Assembly (NCBI GenBank): GCA_021641325.1
Contig: JAJXPD010000009.1
Location: forward strand, 1 to 22,320
Length of the DNA stretch: 22,320 bases
From: Opitutales bacterium
Lineage (GTDB): Bacteria; Verrucomicrobiota; Verrucomicrobiia; Opitutales; Intestinicryptomonadaceae
Direction of reading: 5' to 3'
Below, piece after piece: positions 7,244-14,300 of the stretch; position 1 is the first letter of the stretch, and every line of letters starts with the position of its first letter. The translations under genes were made by a program, and so were the position numbers. Below the pieces are notes generated by a model that worked only from the letters and a program-made list of their open reading frames with translations, made no database searches and had not been told where the DNA came from.

Positions 7244-7582
7244 TTAGCGTTTGATTTTCATTGATTCCGCGCGGAGGACGGTGTCGCCGTCGTCCTTGAC
7301 AATCGCGCCCCTGATTTCCACGAGCTTGTCGCGGTATGTGTTGAGCTGGGGGATTACGATTTGCGTGGTGTCAACATACGCGATGAAGCGGCCGTCGACG
7401 TTGTAGATTGCGAAGTTGTAGGGCGCGGGCGCGTGGAACGGCGCGTATGTCGCGCCCGTGTATTTGAGAATCCCCGTGACGTCGCGCGGAGTGGGGTCTA
7501 TTGTCGTTGTCGATTTGCATGCGCACAGCGACGCGACGATGGCGGTTGCGGCTGCGATAAGCGGCGTGATTTTCATTTTCAT
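7244..7582 (-). CDS. Small lipoprotein of unknown function
   Basis: 112 residues from ATG 7582 (a second ATG two codons later is also possible). It starts with basic MKMK and a hydrophobic segment ending LCAC, a plausible lipobox with C22 as the lipidated residue. The mature part of about 90 residues is predicted by eye to be mostly beta strands (YNFAIYNVDGRFIAYVDTTQ, KLVEIRGAIV, TVLRAESMKI), reminiscent of a small OB- or SH3-like barrel. I do not recognise the family. A much longer frame reading upstream to 8440 is an artefact of antisense overlap with the methyltransferase; hydrophobicity and the lipobox fix the real start. It sits 20 bases after the methyltransferase stop and 6 bases before folD. 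Confidence 0.8.
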   Translation of the reverse strand: MKMKITPLIAAATAIVASLCACKSTTTIDPTPRDVTGILKYTGATYAPFHAPAPYNFAIYNVDGRFIAYVDTTQIVIPQLNTYRDKLVEIRGAIVKDDGDTVLRAESMKIKR

Positions 7583-7602
7583 AAAGCGCAGATTAGGTTT
7601 TT

Positions 7603-8292
7603 TTATTCCGATTGCAAGACGAACTTTTTTGCGCAAAGCACGGCAAAATCGAGGTTTTCGAAGCGCGCGCCGACTTCGGCAAAGCCCGCGTCGGCGAGCA
7701 TTTCGAGGTTGTCCGAAAGCGTCGCGCACCTGTCGCATTTGAGGCGTTCCCGCGCGACTTCCGCCTCGGCGGGCGTCATGAATTTTTGCATGATTTCCTC
7801 GCGCGCCGCCGCGTTTTTCTCGACCGCTTGGGGAGTCGCGCCAAGAATCTGCTCTGCGTTGACGAACACGCCGCCGTCGTCGAGGGCGTCGAAGATTTTT
7901 TTGTAGAGCGACCTTTTCGCGCCGTCTTCGATGTGGTGGATTGCGAGCGCGGAGACGACCGCCGTGTACTTGCCGCGCGGCTTCCACGACGCAAAGTCGG
8001 ACAGAACAAACGACGCGCGGGGGTTGCCCCCAAAGCGTTTTTTTGCGATGTCGAGCATTTTGTCGGAGATGTCTACAAGCTCCAATTCGGCGTCGGGAAA
8101 TTTCCGCGCGACAAACGCCGCGAGTATTCCCGTGCCCGCGCCGAGGTCGGCTACCCGCGCGTTCGCGGGGAGTTCGAGCGCGTCCACCGCCGCGCCGTAG
8201 AATCCGTCGAAATCGGGAATCAGGTTTCGGCGTTGCGAATCGTACTGCGCCGAAATTTTTGCAAACTGCTCCTTTGCGTCCATGCCCCCCAT
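7603..8292 (-). CDS. Class I SAM-dependent methyltransferase
   Basis: About 229 residues with a seven-strand Rossmann methyltransferase core. Motif I is VADLGAGTGILAA, motif II the acidic ELVDIS, and the motif IV region contains VVSALAIHHIEDG followed by ALDDGGVFVNAEQ. The overall pattern (ALAIHH, then a helix of about 50 residues before DNLEMLADAGF) recalls the CmoA/ubiquinone-methyltransferase-like group, but the substrate cannot be told. The frame starts at ATG 8292; a second ATG at 8283 (three codons later) is equally possible, since a run of G lies between them. A stem with arms 8295-8302 and 8325-8332 lies just upstream. It is first in a probable cluster with the small lipoprotein and folD. 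Confidence 0.88.
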   Translation of the reverse strand: MGGMDAKEQFAKISAQYDSQRRNLIPDFDGFYGAAVDALELPANARVADLGAGTGILAAFVARKFPDAELELVDISDKMLDIAKKRFGGNPRASFVLSDFASWKPRGKYTAVVSALAIHHIEDGAKRSLYKKIFDALDDGGVFVNAEQILGATPQAVEKNAAAREEIMQKFMTPAEAEVARERLKCDRCATLSDNLEMLADAGFAEVGARFENLDFAVLCAKKFVLQSE

Positions 8293-8294
8293 CT

Positions 8295-8332
8295 AAGCCG
8301 AACGCCGCGCGTTCCGCAACGAAATTCGGCTT
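8295..8332 (-). promoter_or_regulatory. Inverted repeat in the methyltransferase leader
   Basis: On the minus strand AAGCCGAA (8332-8325) pairs with TTCGGCTT (8302-8295), with a smaller CGTT-gcgg-AACG stem nested inside the loop. It ends only two bases before ATG 8292, where it could limit ribosome access, or about 11 bases before ATG 8283. No T-run follows, so it is not a terminator. The function is unproven. Confidence 0.4.
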
Positions 8333-8457
8333 GCGTTTCTTTTGCCGCGGTCGGCGGCTTTGAAAATTTCCGCGCGTTGAAAAAATCCGTTCTGCGACGT
8401 CGCGTTTGCCGCGCGCTGTTTTGCGGAACGAGCCGCGCATACGCTGTCGGAAAATTT

Positions 8458-8491
8458 AAAACGCGCGGGAAAAATTATACCCGCGCGTTTT
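8458..8491. terminator. Intrinsic terminator after ndk-rsmG
   Basis: AAAACGCGCGGG (8458-8469) pairs perfectly with CCCGCGCGTTTT (8480-8491) over 12 bp around a 10-base loop, with T or A runs on both sides. It lies 27 bases beyond the rsmG stop on the minus strand. The core stem ACGCGCGGG/CCCGCGCGT recurs at 10067-10092. Confidence 0.88.
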
Positions 8492-8518
8492 TGCGCCCCG
8501 AAATTTGCCGCGTCCGCG

Positions 8519-9160
8519 CTAAATTTTCAGCACCGACTCCGTCGGGAAGTGGACTATGCGCTTGCCCTCAAAGCGGTCGTCGCCGAAGAATTTTTGCAGG
8601 TCAAGCTCGGCGTCGGGCAGGATTTTCCGCGCGGCAAGTTCGGGTTCAAGCTCGCCGCCCTTGAAGTAGATTACGCCGTTTTTCAGGTTGCCGTTGCGCC
8701 CGCGTTTGAGGCGTTTTTTCACGAAGCCGAAAAACATCGGCAGCGCGCAGACCGAACGCCCCGTCGCGTAGTCGAAAGAGTCTTTGTATTCCTCGATTCG
8801 CGCGTGGTGCGCGTACGCGTTGGAAAGTCCGAGGGCTGAAATCATTTCGTTCACCATCGCGATTTTCTTGCCCACGCCGTCGAACATTTCGACAAACGCG
8901 TTGGGGTAGAGCACAGCCATGACGATTCCGGGAAGCCCGCCGCCAGAGCCTACGTCGGCGATTCTCGCGCCGTCGGCGGGTTTGAAAAACTCCGAAATGG
9001 ACGCGCAGAACGCCACGTGGCGGTATTCGACGTCGTCCATATCCTTGCGCGAAAGCAGGTTCACCTTTGTGTTGACTTCGCGCAGGAGGGCGGCGAATTC
9101 AAGCAGTTTTGCGCGTTTGCCGTCGGAAAGGTTCGGGAGCTTTTCGAAGGGGTCGGGCAT
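8519..9160 (-). CDS. rsmG: 16S rRNA (guanine527-N7)-methyltransferase RsmG
   Basis: 213 residues, the normal RsmG/GidB length. It uses SAM to methylate N7 of G527 in the 530 loop of 16S rRNA (family knowledge). Diagnostic motifs are NLLSRKD (34-40), the SAM-binding IADVGSGGGLPGIVMAV (67-83; GGGLPG is typical of RsmG) and ATGRSVCALP (132-141), corresponding to the family SRA region. The open frame extends upstream to 9295, but those residues are antisense to ndk and basic nonsense. ATG 9160 overlaps the ndk stop in a TAATG arrangement, indicating translational coupling. A terminator follows downstream. Confidence 0.95.
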   Translation of the reverse strand: MPDPFEKLPNLSDGKRAKLLEFAALLREVNTKVNLLSRKDMDDVEYRHVAFCASISEFFKPADGARIADVGSGGGLPGIVMAVLYPNAFVEMFDGVGKKIAMVNEMISALGLSNAYAHHARIEEYKDSFDYATGRSVCALPMFFGFVKKRLKRGRNGNLKNGVIYFKGGELEPELAARKILPDAELDLQKFFGDDRFEGKRIVHFPTESVLKI

Positions 9161-9576
9161 TAGAAAATTTCTTCGGGCTTGAAGAAGCGTTTGATTTCGA
9201 TTTCCGCGTTTTCGGGAGAGTCGGAGGCGTGGGCGATGTTTTCGCGGGTGTCGTCGCCGAAGTCTCCGCGAATCGTGCCCGCGGGGGCTTTGCACGAGTC
9301 CGTCGGGCCGAGCAGCCTGCGGACTTTTGCGACCGCGTCGGTGCCTTCGAGCACCGCGAGTATCACGGGGCTGCGCATCATGAATTTCACAAGCGGCGGG
9401 TAGTAGGGCTTGCCCACGATGTGCGCGTAGTGCTCTTCGAGGATTTTTTCATCGAGCCTGACCATTTTGCACGCGGCGATGTCCAGCCCAGATTTGAGGA
9501 ATTTCGAGAGCACTTCGGGAACGAGGCGTTTTTCTATGCAGTCGGGTTTGAAAATTACAAAGGTTCTTTCTTTCAT
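9160..9576 (-). CDS. ndk: Nucleoside diphosphate kinase
   Basis: 138 residues. It transfers the gamma phosphate from ATP to NDPs through a phosphohistidine, balancing NTP and dNTP pools in the cytosol. FVIFKPDCIEK carries the ATP-binding Lys (K10). RRLLGPTDSCKAPAGTIRGDFG (86-107) and ENIAHASDSPENAEIEI contain the catalytic H116, where the usual HGSDS reads HASDS. The start at ATG 9576 gives the normal N-terminus; no SD is obvious. The stop overlaps the first base of rsmG. The pairing of ndk with rsmG has no evident metabolic logic. Confidence 0.97.
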   Translation of the reverse strand: MKERTFVIFKPDCIEKRLVPEVLSKFLKSGLDIAACKMVRLDEKILEEHYAHIVGKPYYPPLVKFMMRSPVILAVLEGTDAVAKVRRLLGPTDSCKAPAGTIRGDFGDDTRENIAHASDSPENAEIEIKRFFKPEEIF

Positions 9577-9701
9577 ATGTTTGAATTTGTTTTTTTATAT
9601 CGGCGGCTTCAACAAAAAAAATCGGAAATTTTCGCGCCGACCGCCGCCGCGCCCTGCGTTAATGCTTGATTTTTCGGAGAAAATTGCCGACATTTAAAGG
9701 C

Positions 9702-10046
9702 ATGAAGAATTTGAAAAAGGGATTTTCCGTCATAGAGGCGGTTCTGTTTCTTGCGATAATCGGTTTGATTGCGGCGGTGTTCGTTCCCGCGGCGGTTAAA
9801 ATCCGCAAGTCGGTGCGCGAAGACGCGATTTCGGCGAACGTTTCGAAAATCGTCCACGCGGGTCAGAAATACGTCGTCGACAAGTCGGTAAAAACGGTTG
9901 ACTACAAGACCCTTGTCTCGTCGAAATACATAGGCGAGCTTCTCCCCGTGGCGGGCGAGTCGTACGACAAAATCGAAATCTCCGCCGACGGCGGCAAGGT
10001 TTCGGTGGACAATCCGCTCGGCGGGAAAATCGAGCGCGAGTACTGA
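9702..10046 (+). CDS. Prepilin-like protein with type IV pilin N-terminus
   Basis: 114 residues with a class III signal: short basic leader MKNLKKG, cleavage expected after G7, then FSVIEAVLFLAIIGLIAAVFVPAAV with the conserved Glu at +5 of the mature protein. The remaining ~80 residues (AISANVSKIVHAGQKYVVD ... KIEISADGGKVSVDNPLGGKIE) resemble a small globular pilin or pseudopilin head. It may be a minor pilin or T2SS-like pseudopilin. No pilus or secretion genes flank it, so its machine must be encoded elsewhere. A TTG frame start at 9666 was rejected because the pilin leader begins cleanly at ATG 9702, with AAAGG very close upstream (9696-9700). It is a single-gene transcript running into a terminator at 10067-10097. 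Confidence 0.88.
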   Translation: MKNLKKGFSVIEAVLFLAIIGLIAAVFVPAAVKIRKSVREDAISANVSKIVHAGQKYVVDKSVKTVDYKTLVSSKYIGELLPVAGESYDKIEISADGGKVSVDNPLGGKIEREY

Positions 10047-10066
10047 TTTTGCGCAAATGCGTTTCG

Positions 10067-10097
10067 ACGCGCGGGGCATGTTTCCCGCGCGTTTTTT
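10067..10097. terminator. Intrinsic terminator between the pilin gene and the rluA-type gene
   Basis: ACGCGCGGG (10067-10075) pairs with CCCGCGCGT (10084-10092) and is followed by a run of T to 10097, which overlaps the stop codon region of the convergent pseudouridine synthase gene. It clearly ends the plus-strand pilin transcript. The stem is the same sequence as that of the terminator at 8458-8491. Confidence 0.88.
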
Positions 10098-10917
10098 ATT
10101 TTGCGATGTCGTACTTTGCGGGTAGGGCGATTTGCCTTTCCGACATGAATTGCAGGAAGTCCGCTTGCAGCGGGGCGCGGAAAACGAGGTTCGGGAACAC
10201 CCGCGAGAAATCCGCTTCGAACGCGTGCAGAGCCTGCCGCTTCATGGGAAGCACCTTCGCCATTTCGGGCGTGAAGCCCTTTTCGGCGAAGTCGAGGTAC
10301 AGGGTTTCGTCGTGTCCGTAGAGTTTGTCGGCAACGACGCAGTGCCCCAGCCACTGGGCGTGGACGCGTATCTGATGCTTGCGCCCCGTGAGTATTTTGA
10401 CCTCCGCGAGGGTGTAGTCGCCGCGCGTTTGCGAGTACGAAAGCGGCGTGAAAACCGTTATCGCCTTTTTCGCCGACGGCTTTTGAACGGCGCAGCATGT
10501 CTTGATTGCCACGAGCGATTTTTTGTCGTCGGCGAGCGGCTGGGCGACCGTCGCGCAGCCCGCGAGTCTGCCCTCCAAGAGCGCGAGGTAGGTTTTTGAG
10601 ACAAGCCCGCTACCGTCCATCGCCTTTTGCGCGGTGCTTGCGGTTTCTTTGTTTTTAGCTAGCATGACAATCCCGCTCGTCTCGCGGTCGAGGCGGCTGA
10701 CGAGGTGGAGCACGTCGGCTTTGAGGTATTCCCGCGCCGCGCCCACGAGGCTCGACAGCGGGCCGTTTTTCGACGGGTGGCATACGAGCCACCCCGGTTT
10801 GTTTAGCGCGAGAAAGTTGTCGTCTTCGTAGACAATCCAAGTCGGAAATTCGTCCATATCGACGAGTCCCGCCTGTTCGCCGAATTCCGAGCCGTGCGGA
10901 GGTTTTTTTTCGTCCAT
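10096..10917 (-). CDS. RluA-family pseudouridine synthase
   Basis: 273 residues. It isomerises uridine to pseudouridine in structured RNA (rRNA or tRNA). HLVSRLDRETSGIVMLAK (71-88) contains the catalytic Asp (D77) in the RLDxxTSG motif, and LTGRKHQIRVHAQWLGH is the conserved C-terminal RNA/uracil pocket. No N-terminal S4 domain is present, and the protein starts straight into VYEDDNFLALNKPGWLVCHPS, as in the shorter RluA/TruC-like members. The exact target base cannot be told. ATG 10917 overlaps the ubiE stop (TAATG), so it is the last gene of the ruvA-mrp-clpX-ubiE cluster. Its end meets the terminator shared with the pilin gene. Confidence 0.93.
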   Translation of the reverse strand: MDEKKPPHGSEFGEQAGLVDMDEFPTWIVYEDDNFLALNKPGWLVCHPSKNGPLSSLVGAAREYLKADVLHLVSRLDRETSGIVMLAKNKETASTAQKAMDGSGLVSKTYLALLEGRLAGCATVAQPLADDKKSLVAIKTCCAVQKPSAKKAITVFTPLSYSQTRGDYTLAEVKILTGRKHQIRVHAQWLGHCVVADKLYGHDETLYLDFAEKGFTPEMAKVLPMKRQALHAFEADFSRVFPNLVFRAPLQADFLQFMSERQIALPAKYDIAK

Positions 10918-11660
10918 TATTTTTTTCCTTTTTGCCCTGCCGTAATCGCGACAAGTCCGAACGCCATCGGGCGCGTCGAGACCGACTCGAAGCCCGCGTC
11001 GAGAAACATTTTTTCAATTTCCTCCCTCGGCGGATATGCGAGCGTTGTCTCCGCAAGGTATTCGTAGTCGGCCCTGACGCCGCCGCAAAGCGACGCCGCA
11101 AGGGGGACGAATTTGCCCATGAAAATTTTTTGCGCCGCCGCAAACGCGCCGCGCGCGCGGCAGACTTCGAGTACGCAGAGCCGCGCGTCGGATTTGAGCG
11201 TTCGGAATATTTCGCGCAGGCATGCGGGTCTGTTTCTGAAATTCCGGAAGCCGAACGAAATTGTCGCGCCGTCGAAAACGGCGTCGCCGAAAGGCAGATT
11301 TTCGCAGTCCGCCTCGACGAATTCGACTTTCGCGTAGGGGCGTTTCTTTGCGAATTTTTTTGCGGCGATTTCGAGCATCGGCTTGCAGAAATCGGCGCAC
11401 TTTATTTCCGCGTCGGGATATTTTGCGGCTATTTCCAGCGCGACGTCTCCGCTTCCGCACGCGATGTCCGCCACCGTCTTTGCGCCCGCCGCTCCGCGCG
11501 GGAAGAGGGCGCGGACGAGCCGCCTGCGCCAGAGAACGTCGAGCCCGAAAGTCATTGCGCGGTTTGCGGCGTCGTAGAACGGGGCAACGCGGGAGAACAT
11601 TTTTTTTACGGAGTTTTCCTCGCGGCTGTCGGGGTCGGCTATTTTGTTTCCGTTATTCAT
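10917..11660 (-). CDS. ubiE: UbiE/MenG-type quinone methyltransferase
   Basis: 247 residues. It C-methylates the demethylated quinone precursor in menaquinone and/or ubiquinone synthesis using SAM. The family N-terminal motif SVKKMFSRVAPFYDAANRAM is at 17-36, motif I VADIACGSGDVALEIA at 63-78, EADCENLPFGDAVFDGATISFGFRN near 116-140, and the C-terminal end has GLVAITAGQKGKK. Whether the quinone is menaquinone or ubiquinone cannot be decided here; anaerobic or gut PVC members usually use menaquinone. ATG 11660 lies 8 bases inside the end of the clpX-like gene (ATGAATAA), implying coupling, and the stop overlaps the next gene. The longer upstream frame (to 11777) is antisense noise. Confidence 0.93.
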   Translation of the reverse strand: MNNGNKIADPDSREENSVKKMFSRVAPFYDAANRAMTFGLDVLWRRRLVRALFPRGAAGAKTVADIACGSGDVALEIAAKYPDAEIKCADFCKPMLEIAAKKFAKKRPYAKVEFVEADCENLPFGDAVFDGATISFGFRNFRNRPACLREIFRTLKSDARLCVLEVCRARGAFAAAQKIFMGKFVPLAASLCGGVRADYEYLAETTLAYPPREEIEKMFLDAGFESVSTRPMAFGLVAITAGQKGKK

Positions 11661-13266
11661 TCGATTTTTTTCCGAAGGAGCGCACCACCATGTCCGACAA
11701 AAATTTGTCGGGGTTGCCCACGCAGTCGGCGGAGATTGCGAATTCCGTCTCGCCCGTGTTGCGCGATACAATCGCAAGCCCGTGTTTGAAATCCTTGAAA
11801 ACCCTTTCGCAGACCGCCGACACCGACTTGTCGTTTTCGACCGACTCGGAGACGAGCGCGCGTTTTGCGCCGTCGTCGAGTTTCAGCCCGAAGCCCGTCT
11901 TTTCGCGGAACGACGCGGCGAACTTTTCGATGTCGGCAAGCATTGAGTCGCGAATCAAATCGCCGTTGTCCACGAGCAGCTCTTTGAGCGTCTCCTTCGG
12001 GTTTTCGACCGTGCGCGTGTTAAGCTCGAAGCTTTTTATGCCCGACGACGGCAGCTCGAATTTGTAGTCGCGCAGGGTGCGTTCGAGCACTGTCATCAGC
12101 CCGCGCGCGCCCGTTTTTTCGAGGTACGCGAGGTTCGAGATTGCCTTGACCGCTTCGGGAGTTATCGAAAAATCTATGCCGTAGCCCGCAAAATCCTCGC
12201 GGTACTGCTTCAAAATCGAGCCTTCCGACGACACAAGAATGTCGGCGATGTCGTCGGGTTTTAGGGCTTCGCAGGCGACGCGCACGGGGAGTCTGCCGAT
12301 GAATTCCGCCTCGAACCCGTATTTGATGAAGTCGCTTGTTTCGGCGAATTTCAGGTAGTCGGAATTGTCGGCGTTTTTGTCGAAGTCGGAGTCCGACGCG
12401 AAGCCGATTGTGCCGCGGTTCATGCGCTTTGCGATTGACTCGCCCAGCTTGTCGAACGCGCCGCTTACGATGAACAGAATGTGGCGCGTGTTGATTGTGC
12501 GCTTGGGCTTTTTGCCGCCGCGCGCGCTCATTGCCATCTGCATTTGCCCCATCATGTCCTGCGGGCCGACTACGTTTACGTTCGATTCCTCCATGAGTTT
12601 GAGGAGGTTTATCTGCACGCCGCGCCCCGAAACGTCCTTGCCTCCGAAGTCGCCGCGCCCCGCGATTTTGTCGATTTCGTCGATGTAGACTATGCCGTAC
12701 TGCGCCACGTCAACGTTGCCGTTTGCGGTCTTCACCAAGTCGCGCACAAGGTCCTCAACGTCCGCGCCGACGTATCCCGTTTCCGAGAACTTCGTTGCGT
12801 CAGCCTTGACGAACGGCACGCCGATGAGCTTTGCGATTGTCCGCATGAGGTATGTTTTGCCGACGCCCGTAGGCCCAAGTATGAGAATGTTTTGCTTGCC
12901 GTATTCAAGCTCTTTGACGTCGGGGTTTTCGAGGCAGCGGCGGACGTGGTTGTAGTGGTCGCAGATTGCGACCGAAAGCACCTTTTTGGCCTCGTCCTGC
13001 TTGACGACGTAGCGGTTGAGGTAGTCGCGTATTTCGCGCGGCTTCATGGAGAACTCGCGAATGCGTTTGAGCACTTCCTCCGAGTCGTCCGCGGGGTCTG
13101 CGGGGCGTTCTCCCTGTTCGGATTGCGCCCCGAACGGAATCTCCCCGAATTCGACTTTCACGGGCTTGCCGCCGAAAATTCCTTCGAGCTGTTTCTTCAA
13201 CTCTTCGAGCGGATTTTCGGGCTTCGGTTTTTCGTCGGGGTTGTTTTCGGGCTTGTCGGTGTTCAT
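11653..13266 (-). CDS. Divergent ClpX-like AAA+ unfoldase without zinc-binding domain
   Basis: 537 residues. The ClpX AAA+ core is complete: Walker A GPTGVGKT (131-138), pore-1 loop GYVG (164-167), Walker B IVYIDEIDK (192-200), arginine finger in EFIGRLPV (about R325) and sensor-2 GARGL (386-390). An IGF tripeptide (287-289, in RGTIGFASD) matches the ClpP-docking loop, so partnership with ClpP is plausible. Unlike canonical ClpX there is no N-terminal C4 zinc-binding domain; the first cysteine is residue 102, and the first ~75 residues are acidic and proline-rich (disordered-looking). About 100 extra residues follow the core (after ~430), predicted helical. The region before the RKH loop also carries a Met/Gln-rich insert (GPQDMMGQMQMAMSARGG). 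It may be a second, specialised ClpX or the only one. It is fused into a tight operon, 14 bases after mrp and overlapping ubiE. Confidence 0.9.
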   Translation of the reverse strand: MNTDKPENNPDEKPKPENPLEELKKQLEGIFGGKPVKVEFGEIPFGAQSEQGERPADPADDSEEVLKRIREFSMKPREIRDYLNRYVVKQDEAKKVLSVAICDHYNHVRRCLENPDVKELEYGKQNILILGPTGVGKTYLMRTIAKLIGVPFVKADATKFSETGYVGADVEDLVRDLVKTANGNVDVAQYGIVYIDEIDKIAGRGDFGGKDVSGRGVQINLLKLMEESNVNVVGPQDMMGQMQMAMSARGGKKPKRTINTRHILFIVSGAFDKLGESIAKRMNRGTIGFASDSDFDKNADNSDYLKFAETSDFIKYGFEAEFIGRLPVRVACEALKPDDIADILVSSEGSILKQYREDFAGYGIDFSITPEAVKAISNLAYLEKTGARGLMTVLERTLRDYKFELPSSGIKSFELNTRTVENPKETLKELLVDNGDLIRDSMLADIEKFAASFREKTGFGLKLDDGAKRALVSESVENDKSVSAVCERVFKDFKHGLAIVSRNTGETEFAISADCVGNPDKFLSDMVVRSFGKKSNE

Positions 13267-13280
13267 GTGAATGTTATCGG

Positions 13281-14297
13281 CTACTTTTTGAGCGCGTCGG
13301 AAATTTTGCGCGCGAGTTCGAGGAAAATCTTGCGCGACGCCTCCGACGGATTTCCGCTTTGCAGGCTTTTGTCTATCGGTATCCTCGCCACGACTTCCGT
13401 TCCGAGCTTCCGCGCGGCCTCGTCGGCGAATCCCTCTCCGAAAACGTATTCCTTCGAGCCGTCGGGCATTTGGAAATACGCCATGTTTTCGAGCACTCCC
13501 AAAATCCTCACGCCGCTTTTTTCGAAGACCATTGCGCCCCTTGCGGCGGTTGTCGCGGCGAGCTTGTTTGAGGTGCTTACAATCAGCGCGCCGTCGAGCG
13601 GAATGATTTGCACAACGCTCAGCACGGCGTCGCCCGTGCCGGGGGGTAGGTCTATTACCATTGCGTCAAGCTCTCCCCATTCGGACTGTTCGGCGAACTG
13701 CTTGATTGCGCTTGTGACCATCGGCCCGCGCCAGATTAGCGGCTGGTCGTCGTCAACAAGCATGCCCATCGACATCACCTTGATTCCGTCGATTGTCGGC
13801 GGCACGATTTTCTCGTCGGGGGTGACTGACGGGAAGACTTTTTCGCCCATCAGAATCGCCGCGCTCGGCCCGTGAATGTCGCAGTCCATCAGCCCGACCC
13901 GCGCTTCGCCGCCTTTCGAAAAGATTTCCGCCAGCGCCTTTGCGAGGTTCACCGCGATCGTGCTCTTGCCGACGCCGCCCTTGCCCGACGCCACCGCGAT
14001 TTTCATTTTGACGCCCGCGAGCGTTTCGTTTTTCGGCGCGGGAGCCTGCGCCTTTGCGGGGTCTTCCGCAAGTAGAACCACGTCGAACTTCGCGTTCGGG
14101 TATGCGGCTTCGAGAACTTTCGTCGCCTCCAAGACGACCTTTTTCGCCGCCTCCTTTTCGCCGCCCGTGAATATGCGCACTTCTGCGCGCGAGCCGTCGG
14201 TCTTGACGTATTTTACCATTCCGAACGACACTATGTCCTTCGAGTAGGGCGGGTATTTTACCGCTTTGAGCGTGTTTAAAATTTCCTCTTTTGTCAT
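13281..14297 (-). CDS. Mrp/NBP35-family P-loop ATPase
   Basis: 338 residues. Members of this family (ApbC, Mrp) carry and deliver Fe-S clusters in the cytosol. The N-terminal ~80 residues are a MIP18/DUF59 domain. The deviant Walker A is GKGGVGKS (105-112), the DCDIHGPS stretch is at 138-145, and DLPPGTGD (216-223) is the family signature. The CxxC that normally follows LExM(S/A)xF is absent: ENMAYF continues as QMPDGS, and the only cysteine in the protein is C139 in DCD. Cluster binding by the usual bridging cysteines is therefore unlikely, and the gene symbol is left open. The gene starts 3 bases after the ruvA stop. Confidence 0.93.
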   Translation of the reverse strand: MTKEEILNTLKAVKYPPYSKDIVSFGMVKYVKTDGSRAEVRIFTGGEKEAAKKVVLEATKVLEAAYPNAKFDVVLLAEDPAKAQAPAPKNETLAGVKMKIAVASGKGGVGKSTIAVNLAKALAEIFSKGGEARVGLMDCDIHGPSAAILMGEKVFPSVTPDEKIVPPTIDGIKVMSMGMLVDDDQPLIWRGPMVTSAIKQFAEQSEWGELDAMVIDLPPGTGDAVLSVVQIIPLDGALIVSTSNKLAATTAARGAMVFEKSGVRILGVLENMAYFQMPDGSKEYVFGEGFADEAARKLGTEVVARIPIDKSLQSGNPSEASRKIFLELARKISDALKK

Positions 14298-14300
14298 AAT

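Noticed and set aside
8293..8440. N-terminal extension of the frame that ends in the small lipoprotein (7244-8440)
   Set aside because: Arg-rich translation out of frame with the methyltransferase; the real gene starts at the lipobox signal, ATG 7582.
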